Assembly (NCBI GenBank): GCA_030674185.1
Contig: JAPXFY010000026.1
Span: forward strand, 53,547,746-53,611,745
Direction of reading: 5' to 3'
DNA from: Monoplex corrugatus
Taxonomy: Eukaryota > Mollusca > Gastropoda > Littorinimorpha > Ranellidae
DNA: 64,000 bases
A program made the translations under genes and the position numbers. Positions 21,008 to 32,474 of this stretch are shown piece by piece. The notes under the pieces are model-generated. The model searched no databases. It was not told where the DNA came from and saw only the letters and a list, made by a program, of their open reading frames with translations. The number at the start of each line of letters is the position of its first letter. Within the stretch, counting starts at the first letter, position 1.

Positions 21008-23866
21008 TTGTCATGTGTTTTACATAGTGCTTGTCAATGTGAGTGTTTTACATAGTGCCTGTCATTGTAAGTGTTTTACATAGCGCCTGTCAAGTGATTG
21101 TTTTACATAGTGCTTGTCATAGTGTTTGTCAGTGTGAGTGTTTTACAAAGTGTTTGTCAATGTGTTTTACATAGTGATGTGATGTTTAACAGTGCTTGTT
21201 AATGTTAATGTTTTACATAGTGTTTGTCATTGAGTGTTTTACATAGTGCTTGTTAATGTTAATGTTCACTAGTGTTGTAATGTTAATGTTTTACATAGTG
21301 TTTGTCAATGTGTGTGTTTTACATAGTGTTTGTCAATGTTAATGTTTCACATAGTGCTTGTTAATGTTAATGTTTTACATAGTGTTTGTAATGTTTATGT
21401 TTACATAGTGCTTGTTAATGTTAATGTTTTACATAGTGCTTGTTAATGTTAATGTTTACATAGTGCTTGTTAATGTTATGTTTTACATAGTGCTTGTTAA
21501 TGTTAATGTTCACATAGTGCTTGTTAATGTTAATGTTTTACTAGTGTTTGTCAATGTTAATGTTTCACATAGTGCTTGTTAATGTTAATGTTTTACATAG
21601 TGTTTGTTAATGTTTATGTTTCACATAGTGCTTGTTAATGTTAATGTTTTACATAGTGCTTGTTAATGTTAATGTTTCACATAGTGCTTTTAATGTTAAT
21701 GTTTTACATAGTGCTTTAATGTTAATGTTTCACATAGTGCTTGTTAATGTTTTACATAGTGTTTGTTAATGTTAATGTTTCACATAGTGCTTGTTAATGT
21801 TAATGTTTTACAAAGTGTTTTCATGTGTTTTACATAGTTGTAGTTATGTTTACAAGTGTTGTAATGTTATTTTTCATAGTGTTGTATTATGTTTTACATA
21901 GTGTTGTTAGTTATGTTTCACAAGTGTTGTTAATGTTATGTTTTACATAGTGTTTGCAATGTGTGTGTTTTACATAGTGTTTGTATGTTAATGTTTCACA
22001 TAGGTTGTAATGTTAATGTTTTACATATGTTTGTTAATGTTATTTTCACATAGTGCTTGTTAATGTTAATGTTTTACAAGTGTTGTAATGTTAATGTTTA
22101 CATAGTGTTGTAATGTTAATGTTTACATAGTGTTTGTTATGTTAAGGTTTTAATTATTTTTACTATGTTTCAAGTGTTCAAGTGTTGTAATGTGTTTTAC
22201 ATAGTGTTTGTTAATGTTTATGTTTCAATATGCTTTTATGTTTGTTTTATAGTGTTTATGTTAATGTTAATAGTGCTTTTAATGTTTTACATATCTTAAT
22301 GTTTGTTACATGCTTATGTAATGTGTCATTTTTACATAGTGTATAGTGTTTCAGTTTGAGGTTTTACAATGTTCATGTTTATGTGTGTATGGTTTACATG
22401 TGTGTAGTTAATGTTAATGTGTTCAGTGATGAGTGTTTAATAGTGTGTCAATGATGTTACTAGTTGTCAGTGTTACTAGTGTTGATATGTTTACAATGTT
22501 GTCATGTGTTTACATGCTTATGATGTTACATAGTTGTAAGTATGTTTAATAGTTTGTAATTAGTTCATGTGTTGTCAAGTGTTTTGCATGTGTTTATGTT
22601 TACATGTGTTTGTTCAAGTAGTGTTTACATAGTGTTGTCAAGTGTGTGTTTTACATAGTGTTGTCAATGTAGTGTTTACATAGTGCTTGTCAATGTGTGT
22701 TTTACATAGTGCTTGTAATGTGGTGTTTTACATAGTGTTGTAATGTATGTTTTACATAGTGTTTTAATGTTATGTTTTACATAGTGTTGTCAATGTGATT
22801 TTTACATAGTGTTTGTCATGTTGTGTTTTTACATAGTGTTTGTCAATGTGATGTTTTAATAGTGTTTGTAATGTGTTTTTTAAATTTTTTAATTATGTTT
22901 AATAGTGTTTCAATGTAGTGTTTTACATAGTGCTGTCAGTTGTGTTTTACATAGTGTTTGTCATGTGTTTTACATAGCTTGTCAATGTGTTTTTACTAGT
23001 TTGTCAAGTTGTGTTTACATAGTGCTGTCAATGTGTTTTAATAGTGCTGTCAAATGTGTTTTACATAGTGCTTGTCAATGTGTTTTACATAGTGTTGTCA
23101 TGTATGTTTTAATGTGTTGTCAATGTGTTTTCATTGTGTTTGTCATGTGAGTGTTTTACAGTGCTTGTTAATGTTTTCATAGTGTTTGTCATGTGATGTT
23201 TTAATAGTGTTGTTAATGTTTAATGTTTCAATTAGTGTTGTTAATTATGTTTTATGTGTTTTCAATGTGGTGTGTTTTACATTGTTTGTCAATGTTGTTT
23301 ACATAGTGCTTTTGTTAATGTTTATTGTGTTTATTGTTTGTTCAGTGTTGTATGTTAATGTTTTCATAGTGTTTTAATGTTAATGTTTACAAGTGCTTGT
23401 TAATGTTATGTTTTACATATTTGGTTTGTTTCAGTGTGTTATGTTAATGTTTACGTTTGTAATGTTAATGTTTCAATAGTGCTTGTTAATTTTAATGTTT
23501 TTCATAGTGTTTTTAAGGTTTATGTTAATAGTTGTTATGTTAATGTTTTACATAGTGTTTGTTAATGTTAATGTTTCACATAGTGTTTTAATGTTAATGT
23601 TTTACATAGTGCTTTTAATGTTATGTTTCACATAGTGTTTGTTAATGTTTACATAGTTGTTTGTTAATGTTATGTTTACATAGTTGTTAATGTTAATGTT
23701 TACATAGTGTTTTAATGTTAATGTTTACATAGTGTTGTTAATTTAATGTTTTACATAGTGTTGTAATGTTATTTTACATAGTGCTTGTTAATGTTAATGT
23801 TTTAATAGTGTTTTCATGTGATGTTTACAATGTTGTCAATGTATGTTTTACATAGTGTTTGTCAGT
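17692..23866 (+). repeat. 28-bp satellite carrying splice-donor-like units
   Basis: Roughly 220 copies (length divided by period) of a 28-bp unit, typically TACATAGTGCTTGTCAAT then GTGAGTGTTT. The core GCTTGTCAATGTGAGTGTT differs by one base from the exon e/intron junction GCTTGTCAAGGTGAGTGTT just upstream, so the array looks like amplification of that boundary. Two subfamilies alternate in blocks: GTCAATGTGAGTG and TTAATGTTAATG. Many units lack single bases, and 22.1-23.5 kb is especially ragged, partly from real drift and partly from probable read error. Frames through it are not genes. Confidence 0.9.
20931..21007. repeat. Run of 77 C inside satellite
   Basis: An uninterrupted poly-C tract embedded in satellite units, which resume in register afterwards. 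More likely a sequencing or consensus artefact than biology. It creates a spurious poly-Pro frame. Confidence 0.9.
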
Positions 23867-23966
23867 NNNNNNNNNNNNNNNNNNNNNNNNNNNNNNNNNN
23901 NNNNNNNNNNNNNNNNNNNNNNNNNNNNNNNNNNNNNNNNNNNNNNNNNNNNNNNNNNNNNNNNNN
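23867..23966. other. Assembly gap, 100 N
   Basis: Exactly 100 N, the conventional length for a scaffold gap of unknown size. The repeats on its two sides are unrelated, so an unknown amount of sequence, possibly with exons, is missing. Confidence 0.98.
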
Positions 23967-26900
23967 TGATACATGTAGGTATGGACATGTAAATAGGTAG
24001 GTAAACATAACATGAGTGTATGGACATGTACATGAGGATATGACTTAAGATGAAGTAGTATATGGACATGAACATGTAGGTAGTATGGACATGTAACATT
24101 TGGTATGACATGTAACATAGGAGGTATGGACATGTAAATTAGGTAGGACATGTAACATGTAGGTAAGTAGGACATGTAACATGTAGGTAGTATGGACATG
24201 TAACATGTAGGATATTAGCATGTAACTGTAGGTATAATGGACTGGAATGTAGGTATATATGGACATGTAACATGTAGGTAGGTATGGACATGTAACATGT
24301 AGTAGATGGACATGTAACATGTAGGATATATGACATGTAACATGTAGGTATATGGACATTAACATGATAGGTATGGACATGTAACATGTAGGTAGGTATG
24401 GACATGTAACATGGGTAATGGATGACATGTAGCATGACATAGGTTATATGGACATGTAACATGTAGGTATATGGATATGTAACATGTAGGTAGGTATGGA
24501 CATGTAATGTAGTATATGGACATGTAACAGTAGGTATATATGGAATGTAACATGTAGGTATATATGGACATGTAACATGTAGGTATATGGACATGTAACA
24601 TGTAGGTAGGTATGGACATGTAACATGTAGGTAGGTATGGACATGTAACAGTAGGTATATATGGACATGTAACATGTAGGTATGTATGACATGTAAGGTA
24701 TGTTAAATGTAATGAACGTAGATTAGGTATTGGACATGTAACATGTAGGTAGTATGGACATGTAAATGTAGGTATATTGGACATGTAACTGTAGTATATA
24801 GGACATGTAACATGTAGGTATATATGGACATGTAACATGTAGGTAGTATGGAATGTAACAGTAGGTAGGTATGGACATGTAACATGTAGGTAGGTATGGA
24901 CATGTAACATGTAGGTATATAAGACATGTAACATTAGGTAGTATGGACATGTAACATGTAGGTAGGTATGGACATGTAACATGTAGGTATATATGGACAT
25001 GTAACATGTAGGTATTATGGACATGTAACATGTAGGTATATATGGACATAAACATATAGGTATGGTAGGACATGTAACATTAGGTAGGTATGGACATGTA
25101 ACATGTAGGTAGGTATGGACATGTAACATGTAGGTATATGGACATGTAACATGTAGGTAGTATGGACATAACATGTAGGTATGGAATGTAACATGTAGGT
25201 ATATGGACATGTAACATGTAGTATATGACATGTAAATGTATAATATGGACATGTAACATGTAGTATATATGGACATGTAACATGTAGGTTATAGACATGT
25301 AACATGTGGTATATGGACATGTAACATGTAGGTATATGACATGTAACATGTAGTATATAGGACATGTACATAGGTATATGGACATGTAACAGTAGGTATT
25401 GGACATGTAAATGTAGTATAAGGACATGTAACAGTATAATATATGGAATGACATTAGTAGGTAGGACATAACATGTAGGAGTATGGACATGTAACATGTA
25501 GGTAATAGGACATGAACATGTAGGTATATGGACATTAACATGTAGGTATGGACATGTAACATGTGGTAGTATGGACATGAACATGTAGTATATATGATGT
25601 AACATGTAGGTATATATGGACATGTAACATTATAGGTGAATGTAGTGGACATTAACATGTAGTAGTATGGACATGTAACATGTAGGTATGGACATGTAAC
25701 ATGTAGTAGTATGGACATTAACATGTAGGTAGGTATGGACATGTACATGTAGGTATATGGACATGTAACATGTAGGATAATGGACATGTAACATGTAGGT
25801 ATATGGACATGTAACATGTAGGTAGGTATGGACATGTAACATGTAGGTATGGACATGTAACATTAGGTAGTATGGACATGTAACATGTAGGATATGGACA
25901 TGTAACAGTAGGTATATGGACATTACATGTAGGTATGGACATGTAACATGTAGTAGGTATGACATTAACATTGGTAGGTATGGACATGTAACATGTAGGT
26001 ATAGGACATGTAACATGTAGTATAAGGACATGTAACATGTAGGTAGTATGGACATTACATGTAGGTATATGGACAGTAACATGTAGGTATGACATGTACA
26101 TGTAGTTGGACAGTAACTGTAGTATTATGGACATGTAACATAGGTAGGTTGACATGTAACATGTAGGTAGGTATGGACATGTAACATTAGGTAGGTATGG
26201 CATGTAACAGTAGTAGTATGGACATGTAACATGTAGGATATGACATGTAACATGTAGGTAGGTATGGACATGTAACATTAGGTATGGAATGTAACATGTA
26301 GGATATGGACATGTAACTTAGAATATGGACTGTAACATGTAGTATGGAATGTAACATAGGTAGATATGACATGTAACATTAGGTATGGACATTAACATTA
26401 GGTATGGACATGTAACTGTAGTTAATGACATGTAACATTAGGTAGTATGCATGTAACTGTAGTATGGACAAGTACATGTAGTGGTATGGACATGTAACAT
26501 AGGTATTGGACATGTAACATAGGATATGGACATGTAATGTAGGTTGGCATGTACGTAGAAGGACATGTAACATGTAGGTAGTATGACATGTAACATGTAG
26601 GTATATATGGCATGTAACATGTAGGTAGGTATGGAATGAACATTAGGTAGTATGGACAGTAACATGTAGGTATGACATGTACATGTAGTAGGTATGGACA
26701 GTAACATTAGGTAATGGACATGTAACTGAGGTATGGAGTACATTAGGTAGGTATGGACATGTAACATGTAGGTATATGGACAGTAACATGGATAGAATTA
26801 ACTTAGGTATATGAATGACTGAGTAGGTGACATAAAGTAGGTAGGTATGGCATGTACATGTAGGTATATGGACAGACAGTAGTATATGGATGTAACAGTA

Positions 26901-27633
26901 GTGTATGGAAGTAACATGTAGTAATATGACATGTAACATTGTATGACATGTAATGTAGTAGTATGGCTACAGTAGGTATGAATGTAAATAGGTAGGACTG
27001 AACATTAGTTGACAGTACGTAGATAATACATTAGTAGGTAGGACATGTAACTGTATTGAATGAACAGTAGGTTGGACTGACATAGGATATATGGACATGT
27101 AACATGTAGGTAGGTATGGACATGTAACATTAGGTATATATGGACATGTAACATGTAGGTATATATGGACATGTAACATGTAGGTATATATAGGACATGT
27201 AACATGTAGGTAGGTATGGACATGTAACATGTAGGTAGGTATGGACATGTAACATGTAGGTATATGGACATGTAACATAAGGTAGGTATGGACATGTAAA
27301 ATGTAGGTAGGTATGGACATGTAACATGTAGGTAGGTATGGACATGTAACATGTAGGTAGTATGGACATGTAACATGTAGGTATATGTAGACATGTAACA
27401 TGTATAATATATGGACATGTAACATGTAGGTATATATGGACATGTAACATGTAGGTTATATAGACATGTTAACATGTAGGTATATATGGACATGTAACAT
27501 GTAGGTATAATATGGACATGTAACATGTAGGTATATATGGACATGTAACATGTAGGTAGGTATGGACATGTAACATGTAGGTAGGTATGGACATGTAACA
27601 TGTAGGTAGGTATGGACATGTGACACGTAGGTA
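23967..27633. repeat. 23-25-bp satellite with ACATGTAACATGT core
   Basis: Roughly 150 units of ATGGACATGTAACATGTAGG plus a TATAT or TAGGT tail. The core holds two ACATGT palindromes one base apart. Copies are most regular at the right end (27080-27633) and much more ragged at 26.2-27.1 kb. Long - strand frames rich in HVTCPY arise because the unit lacks stops in some frames. They are not genes. Confidence 0.93.
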
Positions 27634-28420
27634 TATGCAGACTGTGTAACGACATAGTGGAATGAAGTCAGCTCGACAAACGCTTTGATTTCTCCATATT
27701 CCACTGAAAAGTCTGAATAAGTGTACTGAGTAGTTAGTCCAAATGAATTTCAAGGATGGTTCTAAACAAGAACGATGTGTATAATAGTAATGATACTTCT
27801 TGTGCATATATTCCATGTCAAAAGCATGTTCATTGTACGATACGTAGTTGTTGTTGTTTTTTATGTACTTGCTTTATTTTTGAGATTTTGTTCACGTACA
27901 TCTAATAACCAAACCTTTACATAATAACGGATCATTATCAAATCTCACACAGTGACAAGCATTAGGCGATATAAATACGTACGTAAAAACGTGAAGTAAG
28001 ATAGTTCATCAAATGTAATAAGAGAGACAATAACATAAAACCAAGAATAGATACCGGAAACAGTTAGAAAAAAAAATTCAATGGTAACATCTTTAAGAGA
28101 CAAGGACAGCTGGAGAACTAAAAAGAGAGAGTGGTGGGGAGTGAATATACATTACTTACCATGCCAAAGGCCATACTGATTGTCATTTCTTGGTTCCCAA
28201 TGTCCTGTGAACAGCAGTATATTCAGTTACAACAGTTTTTCTTCATTGTTCCTTTTTTAGAATGGGCAGTAGTTGATATTTACATGTAGTGGTGCGCTTG
28301 CGTTGACATTCTATATTCGTGTGTTTATAATCACACCGACAACATATGTACACTCTAGTTAACATGCCAAATAATCCAGTCAACTCACTAAGTCAATTAC
28401 CCACTCAATCTGCCAGCCAG
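27634..28420. other. Unannotated DNA right of satellite
   Basis: AT-rich unique-looking sequence. No exon with a splice pair and ShKT-like cysteines was found on the + strand, and no continuation of the receptor-like exon on the - strand. Confidence 0.4.
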
Positions 28421-28735
<315 letters not shown>

Positions 28736-28800
28736 GAACATCTAGCGTAACATGTATACAAAAACAAAACACTGGATGCTCTGGCCTTTGTTGTTTTTTA

Positions 28801-29335
28801 AAACACGAACACCAGAAAAAAAAACACGAAAAAAGAATCAGAATGCGTATTCAGTACAACCAGACAAGACAGGCACAAATTTTTGGCCAACTGGCCTTTG
28901 TCAAGCGTAAACGTAAGATCACATACGAACAAACACCAAATACAAAAATTAGCAGTAAAACGAAGCAGCAGGGACGTTTCAGTCTTTTCATCCTAATTTT
29001 TGTATTTGGTGTTTGTTCGTTTGTGATCTTACGTCTACACTTGACAAAGGCCAGTTGGCCGAAAATTTGCGCCTGTCTTGTTGGGTTGTATTAACCCTTT
29101 GACTCCCGCATCCTATTCACCAACAGCAATAACTTAACCTTTTGATTCCTTCACCCTTTTGATTCCTTCCTGTAGGAAGCTGATGCATAGAATGAAGGAA
29201 TCAAAGGGTTAAGTCTTTGTTTCGCTAGCATGGTTGACAATGCAGGATCCTAGTGGACAGGGTGCGGGAGTCCAACGGTTAATTACGCGTTCTGATTCTT
29301 TTTTCGTGTTTTGTTCTGGTTCCTGTTTGCTTGAA
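28801..29335. mobile_element. Foldback MITE M2 with an M1 MITE inserted in its right arm
   Basis: The left arm 28801-28951 is complementary to 28993-29094 plus 29283-29335. The inner parts pair CACCAAATACAAAAATTA with TAATTTTTGTATTTGGTG. The arms carry GGCCAACTGGCCTTTGTCA and its complement. The right arm is split by a complete M1 element (29091-29282) at the TTAA of TGTATTTAATACGCG. Ends resemble the copy at 1934. No coding potential: a non-autonomous foldback of unknown superfamily. Confidence 0.8.
29091..29282. mobile_element. piggyBac-like foldback MITE (M1), nested
   Basis: TTAA at 29091-29094 and 29279-29282 enclose CCCTTTGACTCCCG...GGGAGTCCAACGG with an internal hairpin. The empty target is visible in the M2 copy at 1934-2054, confirming duplication of TTAA to within one base of slippage. 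Confidence 0.8.
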
Positions 29336-29393
29336 GTCGGCAGTCACACTTGTTTTGGATTTTTCAAACCACAGTTGACCAAAACGCACTGAC

Positions 29394-29521
29394 CATGGAG
29401 TCCAGTGACAGGGGGACCACCATCAGGGTGATGTTGGTTGTGTCGTTGGGTCGGATGGAGGGGTCATAACCGGATCCCAACAACGCTGTTCGTAAGCTTT
29501 TCTCGTCGTCCACGTACGTTG
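29394..29521 (-). CDS. Possible nicotinic-receptor-like (Cys-loop LGIC) exon
   Basis: A 128-nt candidate exon between acceptor CTGTCTGTCCCAG and donor TCCATG|GTCAGT on the - strand, entering in phase 1 and leaving in phase 0. The peptide has SLRTALLGSGYDPSIRP followed by a TNITLMVVPLSL stretch. This matches the start of the ligand-binding domain of nicotinic-type subunits (first helix, then the YxxxxRP loop and strand beta-1). No other receptor exon was recognised nearby, so this may be one exon of a gene with very long introns or an isolated relic. There is no internal stop. The ORF extends to 29549 only into intron. Confidence 0.5.
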
Positions 29522-29689
29522 CTGGGACAGACAGACAGACTGTCTTCACTCTGTGGAGTGATATAAGCTCTTTTCAAAACGTCAAAAGAGTGGTTAAGCA
29601 GGCATGTGTTCCGTCACCAGATTTGTTTTCACTCCACAGTGAAACCATCATGAGAAACCTAGAAGAATGTCCCGGGATAAAGGTTAGAG

Positions 29690-30175
29690 GAAAAATGATA
29701 AACGAAAAATGATAAACAATCTTCGTTAAGCAGACGACACCGATGTCATTACAGAAAATAAAAAAGGCCTACAAAATTCTGTGAATATAGTATAAACTGA
29801 AAGCATAAATAAAGGGCTGGAGCTAAAATAGTAAGTAGACTGAAATCATGGTAATCAGTTAAAAAAATCTCTTCATGTACATTAACAGCAAATGGCACAA
29901 AACTGAGACAAGTTGGTAAGTTTAAATATCTGGGAACTATCATCTCGCCAGACGGCAAATGCACATCACAAATATCCAGCAGAATTGGTCAAGCTAAAAC
30001 AGCGTTCACAAAAATGAAGTGTTCTTACCAACAAAGGCCTATCAGTTAACATCCGGGACAGAGTTCTTCAGTGTTACATAGAACCAATATGGATGTGAAC
30101 TTGGACACTCAACAAGCAAAGTCAGAACAAGACTGAGGCGGCTGAATTGTGGTTTCTAAAGTGTTTAAATGATCG
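29690..30175 (+). mobile_element. RTE-type LINE fragment, reverse transcriptase C-terminal half
   Basis: Despite stops and shifts, one reads ADDTDVIT (the catalytic YADD region, eroded), then FKYLGTIISPDGKCTSQI, then RDRVLQCYIEPIW. This is the palm/thumb part of an RTE reverse transcriptase. It is the very portion missing from the RTE copies at 5595 and 57836. Confidence 0.7.
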
Positions 30176-30470
30176 AAACAGCATTCGAATGCGTTTCAGA
30201 CTAGAGAATTGGTACTTTACAGTCAAGGGTACATTATGCTACATCATGATCACTCACACGAGTCTGTAGATCATTCTTATTTGAAAAATCTGTCACTATT
30301 CTTGATATATACGGTCTTGGGGCGATTTGCCTCTGGGTGTGAGAGATGACTAATTTACGAATTGTGTAAATTCAAGACAAAAGTTGTAGAAGTACACGCT
30401 GTTTAAAGGCGGAGTAATTTGATATCATTATCACTAACATAACAATGTCTTGACAACAAGCGGGCCCCTG

Positions 30471-30712
30471 TAGCTCAGATGGTTTGAGCGTCCGATTCAC
30501 ATGCTAATGTTTGTGAGTTCGAATCCAGGGGTGCGCTACGTTAAAACTGGCCTTTTCACTGTCCCATCTTAACATCATTGTTTTTCTGGTGGTGTCAATA
30601 TAGGATTGGATAGGTCCCCTTCCCCCACTTCCCTGGGATGGTTATCCCCGTCAGCCATATCACCAGAGGTGGGTGCCGACGTAAAAGCTGAACCAAATCA
30701 AATCAAATCTTG
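30471..30712 (+). mobile_element. tRNA-derived SINE, second family (S2)
   Basis: Head GCCCCTGTAGCTCAG with GCTC/GAGC D-stem and GAGTTCGAATCC box B. The body contains GGATGGTTATCCCCGTCAG and ends in (AAATC)n after GAACC. The acceptor stem nearly pairs but the T and anticodon stems do not, so I do not call a functional tRNA. Other copies: 53290 and 55754. Confidence 0.75.
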
Positions 30713-31152
30713 ACAACGTATGGCATGTTGTGCTTTGTCCATCATAAAAACAAAATCATCACACCAATACAGATTACTTAATGGCTAACGATACATAAAA
30801 CCAACAACAACTGGGCATGCTTCCATCTTGACTTGAAGCCAGACACTTTCTACAATGTCTGACTTTGGATCCCACTATCTCATGGTATGATGTAGTATAT
30901 CACCGTCACATACACTGCTATTCCTGTCTGTCCTGGATATGTTGGACCTTGTCTAAGTATTGAGTGGTGTGGAAAAAGAAGTGTGTCATCGCCAATGCAC
31001 GAAGAAAGTGTTGTAAGTCTTGTTTTTGTAATACCAACGACATGACACATTTGAACCTGTTGTAGGAACACGTTGATATCAGTTATCTTGTTTTTAAGCT
31101 GACAAACTTTTAAACGTCCCATTGGGAAGTCCATTACATTTGAAGTATACAT
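30713..31152 (-). mobile_element. LINE endonuclease-domain remnant
   Basis: The - strand frame reads HVVGITKTRL, then TGIAVYV, then further on a VGFMYR-like phrase and DDFVFMMDKAQ. These are in the order expected of the APE endonuclease of a CR1/jockey-type LINE (ITETWL, GGVAIYV, YRPP). Both flanks are lost. Confidence 0.55.
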
Positions 31153-31737
31153 GCTGGAAATAACTGAATAATCACAGATAGGCTACTGTGTCAAGATGAA
31201 AAATACTTTATACAAACAATCGGTGCAAAATAATATAATGTGGCCACAAATAAAACGCCAGAAAGTAAATTATCTCCAACCAAATAATGTAGATCAAAAA
31301 GGTATAGAGAGAGAACAAGAAAAAGAACGAGAGCAATAACATAATTGATGAGGATAGTCGCAAAAGTATAAAAATGCTTTTTTAACCTCCAGCCTCGCCC
31401 ATGGAGGGTCTACACTGACACAAATGTACCACAGTATCATGAAAACATCAAAATAATGTAAAATTATGTTAAAAATATCAAACGTTTATAAGTAATACAA
31501 AAAGTATTGAAGTGAGAAAGAAGAAGCCGACTTTCACCAACTACCAAAGGAAATAAGAGGGAAGCAGGGAGAATTTTAAATATCAACTAAGTAACATAAC
31601 TCTTGAGAGTCACGGAGTTATCTCCCATGTAGAATTTCTCAAACCCAACACAGTTTGCGCTACCCATTCAGCTTGCGTAGCAGCCAACTACATCGTTCAT
31701 CACAAGTATACGAAGCACGCACAGAAACCTGAAACTT
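31153..31737. other. Unannotated AT-rich DNA
   Basis: No gene or repeat partner was recognised. The right edge is the target duplication of SINE S1. Confidence 0.35.
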
Positions 31738-32234
31738 TTGTTAGGATCATCGCACTCAGGGAGGTTACCTGTGTGCTCACCTTTTTTTTTTTTTTCGTCC
31801 CATTTTCTACACCACTTTAATGGCCACAGAAGCTGGCACAATTTGTTCACAATGCGATGATGATGATGTCGATGAGGATGATAATCATGATGCTGTGGAG
31901 TTCCATCTAGGACTGAGACTGTGTGACAGGGCTGTACTCTACGCTTACTATTATAAGATATCCTGGCGTCAACCCAGGCCCGAAAGATACAGACACCTGT
32001 GGTGCTGGACTGAAGATTTGAGCAACACCCTCAATGACGCATCCATGAAGTGGATGAGACTTGACTGTGTGGTCCCAGTCTTCCCAATGAGCCCATAGCA
32101 CGCCCAATTCTGGGTAGGAGCCGGTTAGAGTCGAAAAATCCCACAGTGATTTTTAAAGGGACTGACGGGGGTTCGAACCCACAACCTTCAAGTCGATAGT
32201 CCGTTGCGGTAACCACTACACCACGGCGACTGAT
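31738..32234 (-). mobile_element. tRNA-derived SINE (S1), full length with target duplication
   Basis: Head GTCGCCGTGGTGTAGTGG at the right end, CAT-rich tail at the left. Flanking duplication AGAAACCTGAAACTT (31723-31737) and AGAAACTTGAAACTT (32235-32249) differs at one base. Confidence 0.92.
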
Positions 32235-32236
32235 AG

Positions 32237-32340
32237 AAACTTGAAACTTGAAATCACTGTATTACTCAAGGACAGTATCGTTTGGTCCCAGTAGACCTGT
32301 CTTTCAGCTAGTCCTTGCTAATGTACGTAGAACGTGAGTG
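32237..32340. repeat. Dispersed repeat (R4), short copy
   Basis: ACTCAAGGACAG, TTTGGTCCCAG and AGTCCTTGCTAATGTACGTA recur in order at 33100-33215 and, inverted, at 35775-35865. Probably the 3' end of an unrecognised retroposon. Confidence 0.5.
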
Positions 32341-32443
32341 AGACAGAGAAACGGAAACAGAGAGACAGAGAGTCAAGGACAGAGACAGAGAGGGAGAAAA
32401 CACTGACACTGACACTGACACTGACACTGACAATCCTTTAACT

Positions 32444-32474
<31 letters not shown>

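Noticed and set aside
20739..21083. Poly-proline protein
   Set aside because: Created by the C77 run, itself probably an artefact.
24045..27655. Long - strand frames of up to 305 codons rich in HVTCPY
   Set aside because: The satellite unit simply lacks stops in some frames; unit length variation makes the frames wander.
30471..30545. Functional tRNA gene
   Set aside because: The acceptor and D stems almost form but the anticodon and T stems do not, and a SINE body with an AAATC tail follows.
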